48,529 bases of DNA from assembly GCF_001684955.1 (NCBI RefSeq), contig NZ_MAYF01000113.1, forward strand, positions 1 to 48,529, given 5' to 3'. Position 1 is the stretch's first letter; every line of letters starts with the position of its first letter. Both the position numbers and the translations under genes were made by a program. This stretch comes from Chryseobacterium contaminans (GTDB taxonomy: Bacteria > Bacteroidota > Bacteroidia > Flavobacteriales > Weeksellaceae). Under the pieces are notes generated by a model. That model had not been told where the DNA came from. It ran no database searches and saw nothing but the letters and a program-made list of their open reading frames with translations. Below are positions 30,432 to 39,322 of this stretch, piece by piece.

Positions 30432-31034
30432 TTAAAAATTAACATAATTCAGCACCAATTGGGCAAAATTTGCAGTGAATAATTTAATTGAAATCGCTAA
30501 AAGGATAATACCGAAAACTTTCTGAAGAATCATTAAAGTAGCATCTCCTATTTTCTGCTCCAACCATTTCGCGGATTTCAGCACCAAATATACGAAAATT
30601 GTATTAAGAATAATTCCGCATATAATATTAATATCATGAAATTCAGCTCTGAGGGATAGTGCGGTTGTTAATGTTCCTGCACCAGCAACTAATGGAAATG
30701 CGATGGGTACGATGGACGCAGCCTTTGCTTCGGTGGTTTTATTAATTTCAATTCCTAAAATCATTTCCAGTGCTATGACAAAAATCACAAAAGCTCCGGC
30801 AATGGCAAAGGAATTTACATCCACTCCAATTAGTTTTAAAATTTTGTTCCCTACAAACAGGAACACAATCATAATTGCTCCGGCGGTAATCGCTGCTTTT
30901 CCAGCTTCAATCTTTCCGAACTTCTGCTGAAGGCTTACTATAATAGGAACCGAGCCGATAATATCAATAACGGCAAAAAGAACCATAAAGCTGGTAACGA
31001 TCTCTTTAAAAGAGAAACCATCAAGAATTTCCAT
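30432..31034 (-). CDS. MarC family integral membrane protein
   Basis: The protein has 200 residues and six hydrophobic helices covering nearly the whole chain. FMVLFAVIDIIGSVPIIVSL at the N-terminus and VPIAFPLVAGAGTLTTALSL in the middle are the MarC/UPF0056 signature segments. MarC was once tied to multiple antibiotic resistance but that is not supported; the function is unknown, with some members suggested to export amino acids. It is followed by a small membrane protein and a terminator. Confidence 0.88.
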   Translation of the reverse strand: MEILDGFSFKEIVTSFMVLFAVIDIIGSVPIIVSLQQKFGKIEAGKAAITAGAIMIVFLFVGNKILKLIGVDVNSFAIAGAFVIFVIALEMILGIEINKTTEAKAASIVPIAFPLVAGAGTLTTALSLRAEFHDINIICGIILNTIFVYLVLKSAKWLEQKIGDATLMILQKVFGIILLAISIKLFTANFAQLVLNYVNF

Positions 31035-31056
31035 CTCTTTGTAATTAAAAATTTCG

Positions 31057-31064
31057 CAAAAATA
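31057..31064 (-). promoter_or_regulatory. -7 box of the MarC operon
   Basis: TATTTTTG on the minus strand is an exact TAnnTTTG box, 22 nt before the ATG at 31034, just past the batD stop codon. Confidence 0.5.
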
Positions 31065-31078
31065 TGAAAATAAATTAA

Positions 31079-32818
31079 CTATTTGCTAATTTGTGAATAT
31101 AAATTAACAATTGTTTTCAAAAGTTCTTCTATACCATCATGAGTTTTTACAGGGGCATATTTCTCCATTTGAATTTTCTGCTGTAAACTTGCATATTGCT
31201 CAGCAACTGCAGAACCTTTATGTTTTTCAAGAAAAGTCTTAAACTCCGCAACAGAGCTTTGAAAATACTGATTTCTTACTTCCTGATCCAATTCTTCCAG
31301 TGTAACAAAAAACTTTTCATATTCACTATTATCTTTAAGATTTTCAAGATAACCGAAATAATCGTTGATATCCGTTTTCAGCAACTCTCTGATCTCTTTT
31401 TCCGTTTCAGCCACAGAACCTAAAGGTTTTTGAGATACGGTTTCCCTAACTAATGTACGTTTTTTTTGCCAAGTTTTAAATAACAGATATACAATAAATA
31501 AGCCTACAAGAATAGCAATATTGGTTAGAAGGATATTCCAGTGGAATTTACTTTTTTCTTTTACTTTAAATGAAGTAGTTTTAAGAACCGGAGTATCTAC
31601 TGTTTCCAGAAGATTATTGGTATATTCATTTACCTTTTCTACGGTAGAACGGGATTCCAATACCTGATCGTGAGAAAGAGCATTTACATCCAGCTTTTTC
31701 TGTCCCATATCCACATATTCCCTATTCTCAGGATCAAAGAAAGCGAATGGTTCTGTTTTAATAGAAATGGCACCTGATTTATTAGGGATTACTACATAAT
31801 TGGCCAAAATCTCTCCTTTTATTCCGTATGTACCCGGCGAAACTTTTGAAGTGATTTTTGGAGCGAAAACTTCATAATCCGGTGATGATGCAATTTTCGG
31901 AAGCACAAGGTCCGGTAAATTACCTTCTCCCGCCACCTTCACTACAACATTCAATGGTTTTTTAGCCTCTGGTTTTTCTTTTGTAGTGTTATAAACGCTC
32001 ACATTGAAATTTCCAACGGCATTTGTAAAACCATCAGGTGCTCCTTCCGGAAGCTTTCTTACATTAAGCTTTACTTTATTGGAAACTATTTTATTTTTAT
32101 TAGAATAGGTACTTACCGATGCGGATACTCCTGGAACCTCAACATATCCTGCCTCATTCGGGAATACCATAAACATCGCCAATACCTGAGATGCCATATT
32201 TCCATTATCAGACGGATCAATCTCTGATTTATTGAAATTGATAGGATGTACATTGATATTGTCCTGCTGTGGAAGACGGATATTTTTTACTTTTCTGAGA
32301 TTATCCATATTCCTGGAGTATACTTTTAGAACAGCAACAGTAGGCTGGTCCTGGTATACATCCCTGTCTTCAATCTCCATATTCAGATATACCTCATTGG
32401 ACGTATTGCTGGCTAAGGATTTCTTTTCAACTATATCGCGGATATTAACATCGAAAGGTTCAGTCTTGTAAATTTTGTTATTAACGGTAACCAGTACTGA
32501 CCCGATTTTGATCTTTCCTTTTTTCTTAGGCTCAAGGGCAATTCGGGAAACTTTTTGGGTAATAAGCGTATTGGTGGCAGGATCAATTACTGTATTGGTT
32601 ACAGATCCGCTGCCGATAATATTAAATTTTGAAAGGTCCGGAAGCTGAAAACCTGTCTGCTGAACAAGGTCACTTCCATTCAGCTCAAGAACAATGGTAA
32701 GGTTTACAATATCCTTTCCTCCATATTCTGTTTTATCGGCATCAAGAGAAAGATTTACCTGTCCGTAAGTAATTACGGATGCTAAAGTAAGCAATATGTA
32801 AATCAATTTGTTTTTCAT
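31079..32818 (-). CDS. batD: BatD family protein
   Basis: The protein has 579 residues from MKNKLIYILLTLASVITYGQ (signal peptide). The ATG shares a base with the batC stop (TGATG). A long periplasmic part of repeated Ig-like beta domains follows (VNLSLDADKTEYGGKDIVNL, then PTVAVLKVYSRNMDNLRKVK, ending EPFAFFDPENREYVDM). One membrane helix lies near 425-447 (ILLTNIAILVGLFIVYLLF), then a cytoplasmic helical tail. This fits BatD/DUF7379-like Bat proteins. It is the last gene of the Bat operon, which is linked to oxidative-stress tolerance and envelope integrity in Bacteroidota and spirochaetes. Confidence 0.88.
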   Translation of the reverse strand: MKNKLIYILLTLASVITYGQVNLSLDADKTEYGGKDIVNLTIVLELNGSDLVQQTGFQLPDLSKFNIIGSGSVTNTVIDPATNTLITQKVSRIALEPKKKGKIKIGSVLVTVNNKIYKTEPFDVNIRDIVEKKSLASNTSNEVYLNMEIEDRDVYQDQPTVAVLKVYSRNMDNLRKVKNIRLPQQDNINVHPINFNKSEIDPSDNGNMASQVLAMFMVFPNEAGYVEVPGVSASVSTYSNKNKIVSNKVKLNVRKLPEGAPDGFTNAVGNFNVSVYNTTKEKPEAKKPLNVVVKVAGEGNLPDLVLPKIASSPDYEVFAPKITSKVSPGTYGIKGEILANYVVIPNKSGAISIKTEPFAFFDPENREYVDMGQKKLDVNALSHDQVLESRSTVEKVNEYTNNLLETVDTPVLKTTSFKVKEKSKFHWNILLTNIAILVGLFIVYLLFKTWQKKRTLVRETVSQKPLGSVAETEKEIRELLKTDINDYFGYLENLKDNSEYEKFFVTLEELDQEVRNQYFQSSVAEFKTFLEKHKGSAVAEQYASLQQKIQMEKYAPVKTHDGIEELLKTIVNLYSQISK

Positions 32819-33564
32819 CACCAATCTTTCTCGTTGCTTTCGGGCATCGAATAAGAATTTTTATTTAAAATTCTTCTGGCGGTTTCTTTTTCTTTTTCGT
32901 TTATTTTATCTAAGAGCTGATTTTCAAGATTTTTTGGCATTCTACCCTCATTGTTCTGTTTTTGCTGAGGATTGCCCTGGTCACTTTTACCTTCGTTTTG
33001 CTGGCCATTTCCCTGGTCCTGCTTTTGATCTTTATTATCACCTTTCTGATCTTCACCTTTGTTCTGATCATTACCGCTACCGCCTCCTTGTCCGGACTTA
33101 TTCTGTTCGTTTTGCTTTTGCTGCTTTTCTTTTTCCTTCAGCTTGGCAATTTCATAATTCTTACGGGTAGCCTCACTGTAGGGATTTTGTTTAAGAGATT
33201 TTTTATAATAATCGGCCGCTTTTTCCGGCTGATTCATCTGCATATAGGTATTTCCTAAATTATGAAGGGCAGCTGCCTTATCAGGAAGAGTCTGCGAAAG
33301 TTGTTGTGCTTTTTCAAACTCTGCTTTTGCTTCTTCATACTTTTTACTTTTGTACAGGGCATTTCCCATATTATAGTGAGCTGTAAAATCTTTATCATTA
33401 GATTTCACCGCTTCCATATATTTGGAAGAAGCTCCGTCATAATCTTTACCGTCAAATTTCTGATTGCCTTCATGAACTAAAGTTCTGTAGTTTTCCTGCC
33501 CAAACAAAAAGCCTGAGAACGAGAAAGCAACTATAAACGATAAAAATATGGTTTTAGTATTCAT
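32818..33564 (-). CDS. batC: BatC-like TPR protein
   Basis: The protein has 248 residues from MNTKTIFLSFIVAFSFSGFL (signal peptide, cleavage after FGQ). Two to three TPR units follow: FTAHYNMGNALYKSKKYEEA and AALHNLGNTYMQMNQPEKAA are textbook TPR helices. From about 140 to 215 the chain is low-complexity Gln/Asn/Gly/Lys, then a conserved-looking ENQLLDKINEKEKETARRIL segment. In the operon it lies between batB and batD. An exact -7 box ends 6 nt before the ATG, so an internal leaderless promoter may serve batC-batD. Confidence 0.88.
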   Translation of the reverse strand: MNTKTIFLSFIVAFSFSGFLFGQENYRTLVHEGNQKFDGKDYDGASSKYMEAVKSNDKDFTAHYNMGNALYKSKKYEEAKAEFEKAQQLSQTLPDKAAALHNLGNTYMQMNQPEKAADYYKKSLKQNPYSEATRKNYEIAKLKEKEKQQKQNEQNKSGQGGGSGNDQNKGEDQKGDNKDQKQDQGNGQQNEGKSDQGNPQQKQNNEGRMPKNLENQLLDKINEKEKETARRILNKNSYSMPESNEKDW

Positions 33565-33570
33565 TACCTG

Positions 33571-33578
33571 CAAAATTA
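33571..33578 (-). promoter_or_regulatory. Possible internal -7 box for batC
   Basis: TAATTTTG on the minus strand is an exact TAnnTTTG box; CAGGTA separates it from the ATG at 33564. It lies in the only sizeable gap (99 bp) between bat genes. Confidence 0.4.
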
Positions 33579-33663
33579 TTCCTTTATATGTTAAGAAACA
33601 GAGTTTTATTTGTTAAAATTGGGTTAAAGTACCTATAGATTTTCTTCTATAAACAGAGGAAAA

Positions 33664-34671
33664 TTACAGATTAAAATCATTTTTGGGATTAAAAATATAA
33701 ATTAAAAAGAAAAACAGGATAGATACTGCTAAAAAATATTGATAATAATGATTGGCATTCTGTGATTTCACCAGTGTTTCAGATCCTGAAGACTTCTTGT
33801 TAATGGCGTCTATAATCCTCTCCGGAGCTTCATTGATATTATTTCCATCAATATACGTTCCACCAGTAGAACCCGCCATTTTATTTAGAGCTTCAGTCTG
33901 TCTTTTGGAAATAACCGTACTTCCGTTGACATCTGTTTTATATCCCATCAGCTGCCCGTCATTATAAACCGGAACCGGTGCTCCTTCATCTGTTCCTATT
34001 CCTACAGAGGTAATGATAATTCCTTCTTTATTAGCGAGCCTTATTGCAGCATTGTCATTCCCTTCATTATCCTCACCATCACTCAATAATATAACTTTAC
34101 GCGATCCTTTGCTTACATTTTTAAATTTCTCAGTGGCAGCCTGCATCCCTTTCAGGAAATCTGTTCCCTGAATCTTCATAGAATTGGTTTCAATAGCTCC
34201 AATATAGGTCTCTGCAGAATTATAATCAGTTGTTAAAGGCATGATAGATATAGCCTGACCAGCAAAGATGACAATTCCAACCTTATCGTTTTTCATTTTC
34301 GACATGGTCTGCATCATCAGGTTTTTAGCTTCCGTAAGGCGGCTTGGTTCAATATCTTCCGCATTCATAGAGTTGGAAACATCAAGCATAAAGATCACAT
34401 TATTCAATCTCTGATTGCTTTTTACCTCTTCGGAACCATTCAGAAGATCGATGATTGAAAATATCAGAAATAAAGTTCCCAATAAATATAGTGCAGGAAA
34501 GAATCTTGTAAATCCTGAATTCTTTTCAAATAGATTATCATGAAACTGGCTGGCTGCAAAGACCTCTCTTTTCTTCTTTCTCCATTTTAAAAAACGGACT
34601 AAAAAGGAAGCTAACAGCGGCAGCAGCAACAGTAAAAATAAATACCAGTAATTTCCTAAAGACCAACTCAT
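33664..34671 (-). CDS. batB: BatB, membrane-anchored von Willebrand A protein
   Basis: The protein has 335 residues. Two N-terminal membrane helices (about 7-26 and 55-78) are followed by a VWA domain whose MIDAS motif is DVSNSMN (about 95), with TTDYNSAETYIG and LLSDGEDNEGND completing the metal site. A last helix lies near 308-328. It is paired with BatA as the metal-binding VWA subunits of the Bat complex. The start overlaps the batA stop (TGATG). Confidence 0.9.
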   Translation of the reverse strand: MSWSLGNYWYLFLLLLLPLLASFLVRFLKWRKKKREVFAASQFHDNLFEKNSGFTRFFPALYLLGTLFLIFSIIDLLNGSEEVKSNQRLNNVIFMLDVSNSMNAEDIEPSRLTEAKNLMMQTMSKMKNDKVGIVIFAGQAISIMPLTTDYNSAETYIGAIETNSMKIQGTDFLKGMQAATEKFKNVSKGSRKVILLSDGEDNEGNDNAAIRLANKEGIIITSVGIGTDEGAPVPVYNDGQLMGYKTDVNGSTVISKRQTEALNKMAGSTGGTYIDGNNINEAPERIIDAINKKSSGSETLVKSQNANHYYQYFLAVSILFFFLIYIFNPKNDFNL

Positions 34672-35663
34672 CAGCTTAAAATTTTATAAAACACCCATCT
34701 CATTAATGCATCCAGTACCAGCATAGCCAAAGCAATCCAAAGAAAAATCTTGAAATACTCTTCATAGTTGTACAGCTTTGATACTTTTACATCGGATTTT
34801 TCCAACTGATTGATCTCATCATATACTTCTTCAAGACTGCTGTTGGAAGTGGCTCTGAAATATTTTCCACCTGTAGTCTGAGCAATTTCTCTCAATGTAT
34901 TTTCATCAATAGTTACCTCAGCTTCGGTAAAAATAAGATCTCCGAAAAAATCCACGGCTGTTGGCATGAGGGCATAACCGTTTGTACCAATTCCAATGGT
35001 ATATACCTTAATATTATTATTTTTTGCCAGTTCTGCAGCAAGTTGCGGCGGGATTGCATTTTCAATATTGCTTACTCCATCCGTCATCAGAATGATCACT
35101 TTGCTTTTGGCTTTACTTTTAATCAAATGGTTCACTGCAACAGAAAGTCCTTCTCCAATAGCTGTTCCCGGTTCAAGACCTGTAGAGTTAAGGTTTTTGA
35201 TCTCATCAATCACCACCTGATGGTCTGATGTAACAGGAACTTTGGTAAATGCTTCGGCAGCATAGGCAACCACTCCTATCCTATCATTTGGACGTTTCTG
35301 CACAAACTTAACGGCAATATCTTTAAGGGCAGTAATACGGTCCGGATTTAAATCTTTTGCCAGCATACTGAGTGAAACGTCAATAGACAGCATAATATCT
35401 ACTCCTTTGGTATCATCTCTATCTTGCGAAACCGTAAAGGTTCTTGGCCTTGCCATCGCAATAATAAGCGCCGAAAGAATGATGTACTTTGATATTTTCA
35501 ATAAGAAAAGAACGCCTTGTATACCACCGCTTGCCCCCATATTTTTTATGGTAGGAACTTTTATCCCCTTTCTCTTCTTTTTACCCGCATCTTTTATGAT
35601 AAGAGGAATAAACAGCAGAAAAAGCAGTAAAAACCACGGACTGTAAAACTCAAAATTAAACAT
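34671..35663 (-). CDS. batA: BatA, membrane-anchored von Willebrand A protein
   Basis: The protein has 330 residues. N-terminal helices lie at about 8-24 and 55-70, and the VWA domain follows with MIDAS DVSLSM (about 94-99), GLEPGTAIGEGLSVAV (the MIDAS Thr region) and ILMTDGVSN. A C-terminal helix lies near 308-326. Next to batB it forms the tandem VWA pair typical of the operon. It overlaps the upstream gene by 8 bp. Confidence 0.92.
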   Translation of the reverse strand: MFNFEFYSPWFLLLFLLFIPLIIKDAGKKKRKGIKVPTIKNMGASGGIQGVLFLLKISKYIILSALIIAMARPRTFTVSQDRDDTKGVDIMLSIDVSLSMLAKDLNPDRITALKDIAVKFVQKRPNDRIGVVAYAAEAFTKVPVTSDHQVVIDEIKNLNSTGLEPGTAIGEGLSVAVNHLIKSKAKSKVIILMTDGVSNIENAIPPQLAAELAKNNNIKVYTIGIGTNGYALMPTAVDFFGDLIFTEAEVTIDENTLREIAQTTGGKYFRATSNSSLEEVYDEINQLEKSDVKVSKLYNYEEYFKIFLWIALAMLVLDALMRWVFYKILS

Positions 35664-36552
35664 CCTTTCTTAAGTTTTCGAATTCTAAATCTTTGGAAGA
35701 TCTTTTCACAAAGTCTCTGATCTCAGCAAAGTCTTTCTCCATCATGGCCTGATCCGGGAATGTTTTGGCAAATTTCACCAAATCTCCTCTCAGGAATACT
35801 TCTTCAATGATTTTCTCATTATCCTGAGAAATGGTATTGTTCTTTTTCAGAACATCGATAAGATCATCCGTTAAAAGAACATCTGCCGGAAGATGGTATT
35901 GTTTGGTAATAAAATTTCTTGAAATTTCGATAAGTTCCACATAAAATGAACGGAAATTGCCTCCTTCAATATATTTTTTCTTTTTAAGGGAATTCAGCTC
36001 CTTCAATGTCTGATTGGTAGCCACAACAGGTGAGCTTTTCGATTTTTTACCCCATTTTACAATCATAATGATAGCAATAATAAGGGCAATGACTGCGATT
36101 GCTGCCAGAATATAAAACTTATACAGTTCCCAATAATCTTTGGCTTCAAGCTTTACCTCTTTGTTTTTCATGATATCATTAATCTGATCAGCCTTTTGGG
36201 CAGTATTAATGACTTCTATTTCATAAGGAATGGTTTTCAGTATCTTATCACCTACTTTAAATTCCAGTTCAGGAATGGTAAACTTTCCTTCTTCAAAAAC
36301 TGCGAATTCTATTTTCCTTTCGTATGAATTGGCATTTTGTCCTATACTGTCTTTGGTTTCTTCAAAGTGGAAAGGCAGCAATTCATTTTTAGCTGCAGAA
36401 TTTACCTGCTCATTATGGAGATTATCAATCTTTATAACAAGGTGGTTGATTTCTCCCAGAGCAATGGTTTTCTTCTCTACATTAGAGGATAATATCTGTG
36501 AAAAAGCATTTGCACAGACTAGAAAAGATAATATTAAAAGTATTTTTTTCAA
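35656..36552 (-). CDS. Bat-operon membrane protein of unknown function
   Basis: The protein has 298 residues with a signal peptide (ANAFSQ cleavage), then a periplasmic beta-sandwich-like region (EKKTIALGEINHLVIKIDN to FKVGDKILKTIPYEIEVINT). One membrane helix lies at about 147-166 (FYILAAIAVIALIIAIIMIV), then a helical cytoplasmic domain ending in FVKRSSKDLEFENLRKDV. This layout and position between DUF58 and batA are standard for the flavobacterial operon; the cytoplasmic tail resembles DUF4381-type proteins. It overlaps batA by 8 bp. Confidence 0.75.
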   Translation of the reverse strand: MKKILLILSFLVCANAFSQILSSNVEKKTIALGEINHLVIKIDNLHNEQVNSAAKNELLPFHFEETKDSIGQNANSYERKIEFAVFEEGKFTIPELEFKVGDKILKTIPYEIEVINTAQKADQINDIMKNKEVKLEAKDYWELYKFYILAAIAVIALIIAIIMIVKWGKKSKSSPVVATNQTLKELNSLKKKKYIEGGNFRSFYVELIEISRNFITKQYHLPADVLLTDDLIDVLKKNNTISQDNEKIIEEVFLRGDLVKFAKTFPDQAMMEKDFAEIRDFVKRSSKDLEFENLRKDV

Positions 36553-36607
36553 TGTTAAATAATAATAAAGGCTAAAGCCGGATGTTTATGTTGGGCAAAA
36601 CCCATCG

Positions 36608-37471
36608 TTATTTTTTCTGAAAATAATTATACAACAATTTTGAATAATCCGAACCGGTATTTACATTCATAAAACTGGCCGAACTGTTGGCAAAATCTTC
36701 CTCCAAAGCTCTTAATTTCTGCTTTTGAGCTTCCGCAAAGGTATATCTCCATCTTGCACTGGAAGTGTTGGCCCATATTTCTTTTCCTGTTTCAGCATCA
36801 TACAGCAATGTGTATCCTACATCAGGAATTTCATTGTCTTTTTCATCATAGATCCTCATTCCAAGCAGCTGATGTTTCTTTGAGGCCACTCTCAGCATTT
36901 TAGAATCATATTCATCCTGAAAGTCTGAGAAGAGGAATACTAAAGATTTTCTTTTAAATATTCCCATCATATATTCCAGTGCTTTATCTATTTTAGATTC
37001 TGCCGGAACATAATCTGCAGTAAGGATGTTACTGATGATAGATAGGATATGTTTTCTTCCTTTTTGGGGTGGAATTACCTTATATACTTTATCTGCAAAC
37101 AGGATCAATCCTACTTTATCATTATTTCCGGCTGCTGAAAATCCAAGGCTGGCGGCTATTTCTGCCACATACTCTCTTTTCAGCTGGGTTTTTGTTCCAT
37201 AATCCATTGAAGCGGAAATATCTACCACAAGCATCATCGTTAGCTCCCTTTCTTCTTCCATAACCTTTACAAATGGTTCGCGGAAACGAGCGGTCTTATT
37301 CCAGTCGATTCTTCTGATCTCATCACCAAACTGGTACGGGCGGACTTCTGAAAAAGTCATCCCCTGCCCTTTAAAGGCGCTGTGATATTGCCCCATTAAA
37401 GCAGCCTCCGTCTTTTTTCTGGTACGGATTTCTATCTGCTTTACTTTTTTTACAATATCTTTTATCTGCAT
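36608..37471 (-). CDS. DUF58 domain protein of the Bat operon
   Basis: The protein has 287 residues, cytoplasmic, with no membrane segment. YHSAFKGQGMTFSEVRPYQF and DEIRRIDWNKTARFREPFVK form the DUF58 signature; a VWA-like fold follows with MMLVVDISASMDYG as the MIDAS-type motif. DUF58 proteins are the usual partner of MoxR ATPases. The 55-bp gap to the next gene carries a decayed GGCTAAAGCC repeat. Confidence 0.92.
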   Translation of the reverse strand: MQIKDIVKKVKQIEIRTRKKTEAALMGQYHSAFKGQGMTFSEVRPYQFGDEIRRIDWNKTARFREPFVKVMEEERELTMMLVVDISASMDYGTKTQLKREYVAEIAASLGFSAAGNNDKVGLILFADKVYKVIPPQKGRKHILSIISNILTADYVPAESKIDKALEYMMGIFKRKSLVFLFSDFQDEYDSKMLRVASKKHQLLGMRIYDEKDNEIPDVGYTLLYDAETGKEIWANTSSARWRYTFAEAQKQKLRALEEDFANSSASFMNVNTGSDYSKLLYNYFQKK

Positions 37472-37594
37472 AGAGGGTTTTTATGTTTAAAGTTGAAAGT
37501 TTTGGGTTTAAGGTTTTTCGGGATTCGAGTTTCGGGAGTTTCAGTAAATGTTTTACATATATGATTATAACCTCTAATTCCCGTCTTCTAATTC
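37472..37594. repeat. Repetitive spacer inside the Bat operon
   Basis: TTTATGTTTAAAG, GGGTTTAAGG and TTTTCGGGATTCGAGTTTCG resemble, on the other strand, the spacer at 43050-43096. It separates the DUF58 gene from the inserted GNAT gene. Confidence 0.5.
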
Positions 37595-38050
37595 CTACTT
37601 AAACTCAATGGATACATTCAACCATTCGTCATCAAACTTTGGACTGTATTTTTTATAAAAATTGATGGCTGGCTCATTCCAGTTTAGTACCTGGAAAACC
37701 ATTCCGCTGTAGGCATTGGATTTTCCATATTCTACTGTAGCATCAAACAGAAGTTTTCCAATCTGCTTTCCTCTCATTTTTTCTGTTACTACCAGATCTT
37801 CAAGATACAGCCTTCTTCCCTTCCAGGTTGAATATCGGTCATAATATAAGGAAATGCCTACAATTTCGCCGTTCAACTCTGCAACGAAAGCGCCCCAAAC
37901 CGGAGATTTCCCAAAGCCATCTTCGGTAAACTCATCCAGGGTTACTGTTACTTCGTGTAGTGCTTTTTCGTATTCTGCCAGTTCCTTAATTAATTCCAAC
38001 ATGGAAAAACAATCCTCCTGAACTGCTCTTCTGATTATAACATCACTCAT
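37595..38050 (-). CDS. GNAT acetyltransferase, diamine/thialysine (SAT) type
   Basis: The protein has 151 residues. IIRRAVQEDCFSMLELIKEL and LAEYEKALHEVTVT at the N-terminus, the acetyl-CoA site RRLYLEDLVVTEKMRGKQIG with LLFDATVEYG, and VLNWNEPAINFYKKY near the end match the SAT/thialysine N-acetyltransferase group. Such enzymes acetylate polyamines or amino-acid-like amines. It is inserted between moxR (1-bp overlap, TAATG) and DUF58, so it is likely co-expressed with the Bat operon. Confidence 0.87.
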   Translation of the reverse strand: MSDVIIRRAVQEDCFSMLELIKELAEYEKALHEVTVTLDEFTEDGFGKSPVWGAFVAELNGEIVGISLYYDRYSTWKGRRLYLEDLVVTEKMRGKQIGKLLFDATVEYGKSNAYSGMVFQVLNWNEPAINFYKKYSPKFDDEWLNVSIEFK

Positions 38051-39054
38051 TACGGCGCCTGGATTTTTGCTAAAATTCTGTTAATGATTTCTTCTGTTGA
38101 GATTTCTTCGGCTTCAGCTTCAAAGGTTAAGCCCATTCTGTGTCTCAGTACATCTTTAGCCAATGCTTTTACATCTTCAGGAATTACAAAAGCTCTTCCT
38201 TTTAAGAATGCATAAGCTCTTGAAGCAATTGCAAGGTTGATAGATGCTCTTGGAGAAGCTCCAAAACTGATATAATTTTTAAGTTCAGACAAGCCATAGT
38301 TTTCCGGATAACGGGTTGCAAAAACCATATCTAGGATATATTTTTCTATTTTTTCGTCTAAATAGATCTGGTTAATCAGCTCTTTTGCATCCACAATATC
38401 CTGAAGAGAGATGACTGGTTTTACCGTTGGCTGGTGAGAAGTTGAAACCATTCTCATAACCTGTCTTTCATCTTCAAAAGCAGGATAATCAATGGTACAC
38501 TTCAGCATGAAACGGTCGCTCTGCGCTTCCGGCAACAGATAAGTTCCTTCCTGGTCGATCGGGTTCTGAGTAGCCAGCACCAAAAATGGTTTTGGAAGCT
38601 TCATGGTTTCGTCACCAATGGTTACCTGCTTTTCCTGCATCACTTCTAACAGGGCAGACTGTACTTTTGCAGGAGCACGGTTAATCTCATCCGCAAGAAC
38701 AAAATTTGCGAATACCGGGCCTTTTTTTATAGAAAAATCATTGTCTTTGATATTGAAAATCATGGTTCCCACAACATCTGCAGGAAGCAAATCCGGTGTA
38801 AACTGAATTCTTGAGAACTCACCATGAACAGCATCTGCCAGGGTTTTGATGGCTAGGGTTTTTGCTAATCCCGGAACTCCTTCAAGAAGAACGTGACCAT
38901 TTCCTAAAAGCCCGACTAACAGACGGTCTACCATGTATTCCTGCCCAATAATCACCTTGTTGATTTCCTGTCTCAGAAGAGAAAATAAGTAGTTTTTTTC
39001 TTTTACTTTTTCCGTCAACTGACGGATATCCTCGGCTTGATATGTATCTGACAT
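38050..39054 (-). CDS. MoxR family AAA+ ATPase
   Basis: The protein has 334 residues from MSDTYQAEDIRQL; an upstream in-frame extension of 15 codons is poor. It is an AAA_3/MoxR ATPase: LLEGVPGLAKTLAIKTLA is Walker A, FVLADEINRAPAKVQSALLE Walker B with the MoxR insertion, and FLVLATQNPIDQEGTYLLPE sensor 1. The C-terminal helical lid (SFGASPRASINLAIASRAYA) follows. It is thought to act as a chaperone on the VWA proteins encoded downstream. It is the first gene of the moxR-GNAT-DUF58-bat operon. Confidence 0.95.
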   Translation of the reverse strand: MSDTYQAEDIRQLTEKVKEKNYLFSLLRQEINKVIIGQEYMVDRLLVGLLGNGHVLLEGVPGLAKTLAIKTLADAVHGEFSRIQFTPDLLPADVVGTMIFNIKDNDFSIKKGPVFANFVLADEINRAPAKVQSALLEVMQEKQVTIGDETMKLPKPFLVLATQNPIDQEGTYLLPEAQSDRFMLKCTIDYPAFEDERQVMRMVSTSHQPTVKPVISLQDIVDAKELINQIYLDEKIEKYILDMVFATRYPENYGLSELKNYISFGASPRASINLAIASRAYAFLKGRAFVIPEDVKALAKDVLRHRMGLTFEAEAEEISTEEIINRILAKIQAP

Positions 39055-39241
39055 AGCTTGATTTAAAATAAGTGGTAAATTTCTGATAAATACTTGCATT
39101 AATCAACATAATGAATGCCATATTTGAGTTAAAGTTTGTTAAAAATTCCGGGTTTAACAAATCTTTTTGAATTCAGAATGTATTCTATTGCAATAATTAT
39201 ATCATACATACAACCTTTTATGTTATCACTCAGTTCATTAT

Positions 39242-39285
39242 AAAAAAAGTGTTGTGACAAATAATTAATTATCACAACACTTTTT
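39242..39285. terminator. Bidirectional intrinsic terminator
   Basis: AAAAAGTGTTGTGA pairs perfectly with TCACAACACTTTTT across a 13-nt AT-rich loop. A and T runs flank both sides. It ends the 39323-40624 gene and separates it from moxR. Confidence 0.85.
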
Positions 39286-39322
39286 ATTAATTTAAATTTT
39301 TTCTAAAGTAAAAACTGGGAAA

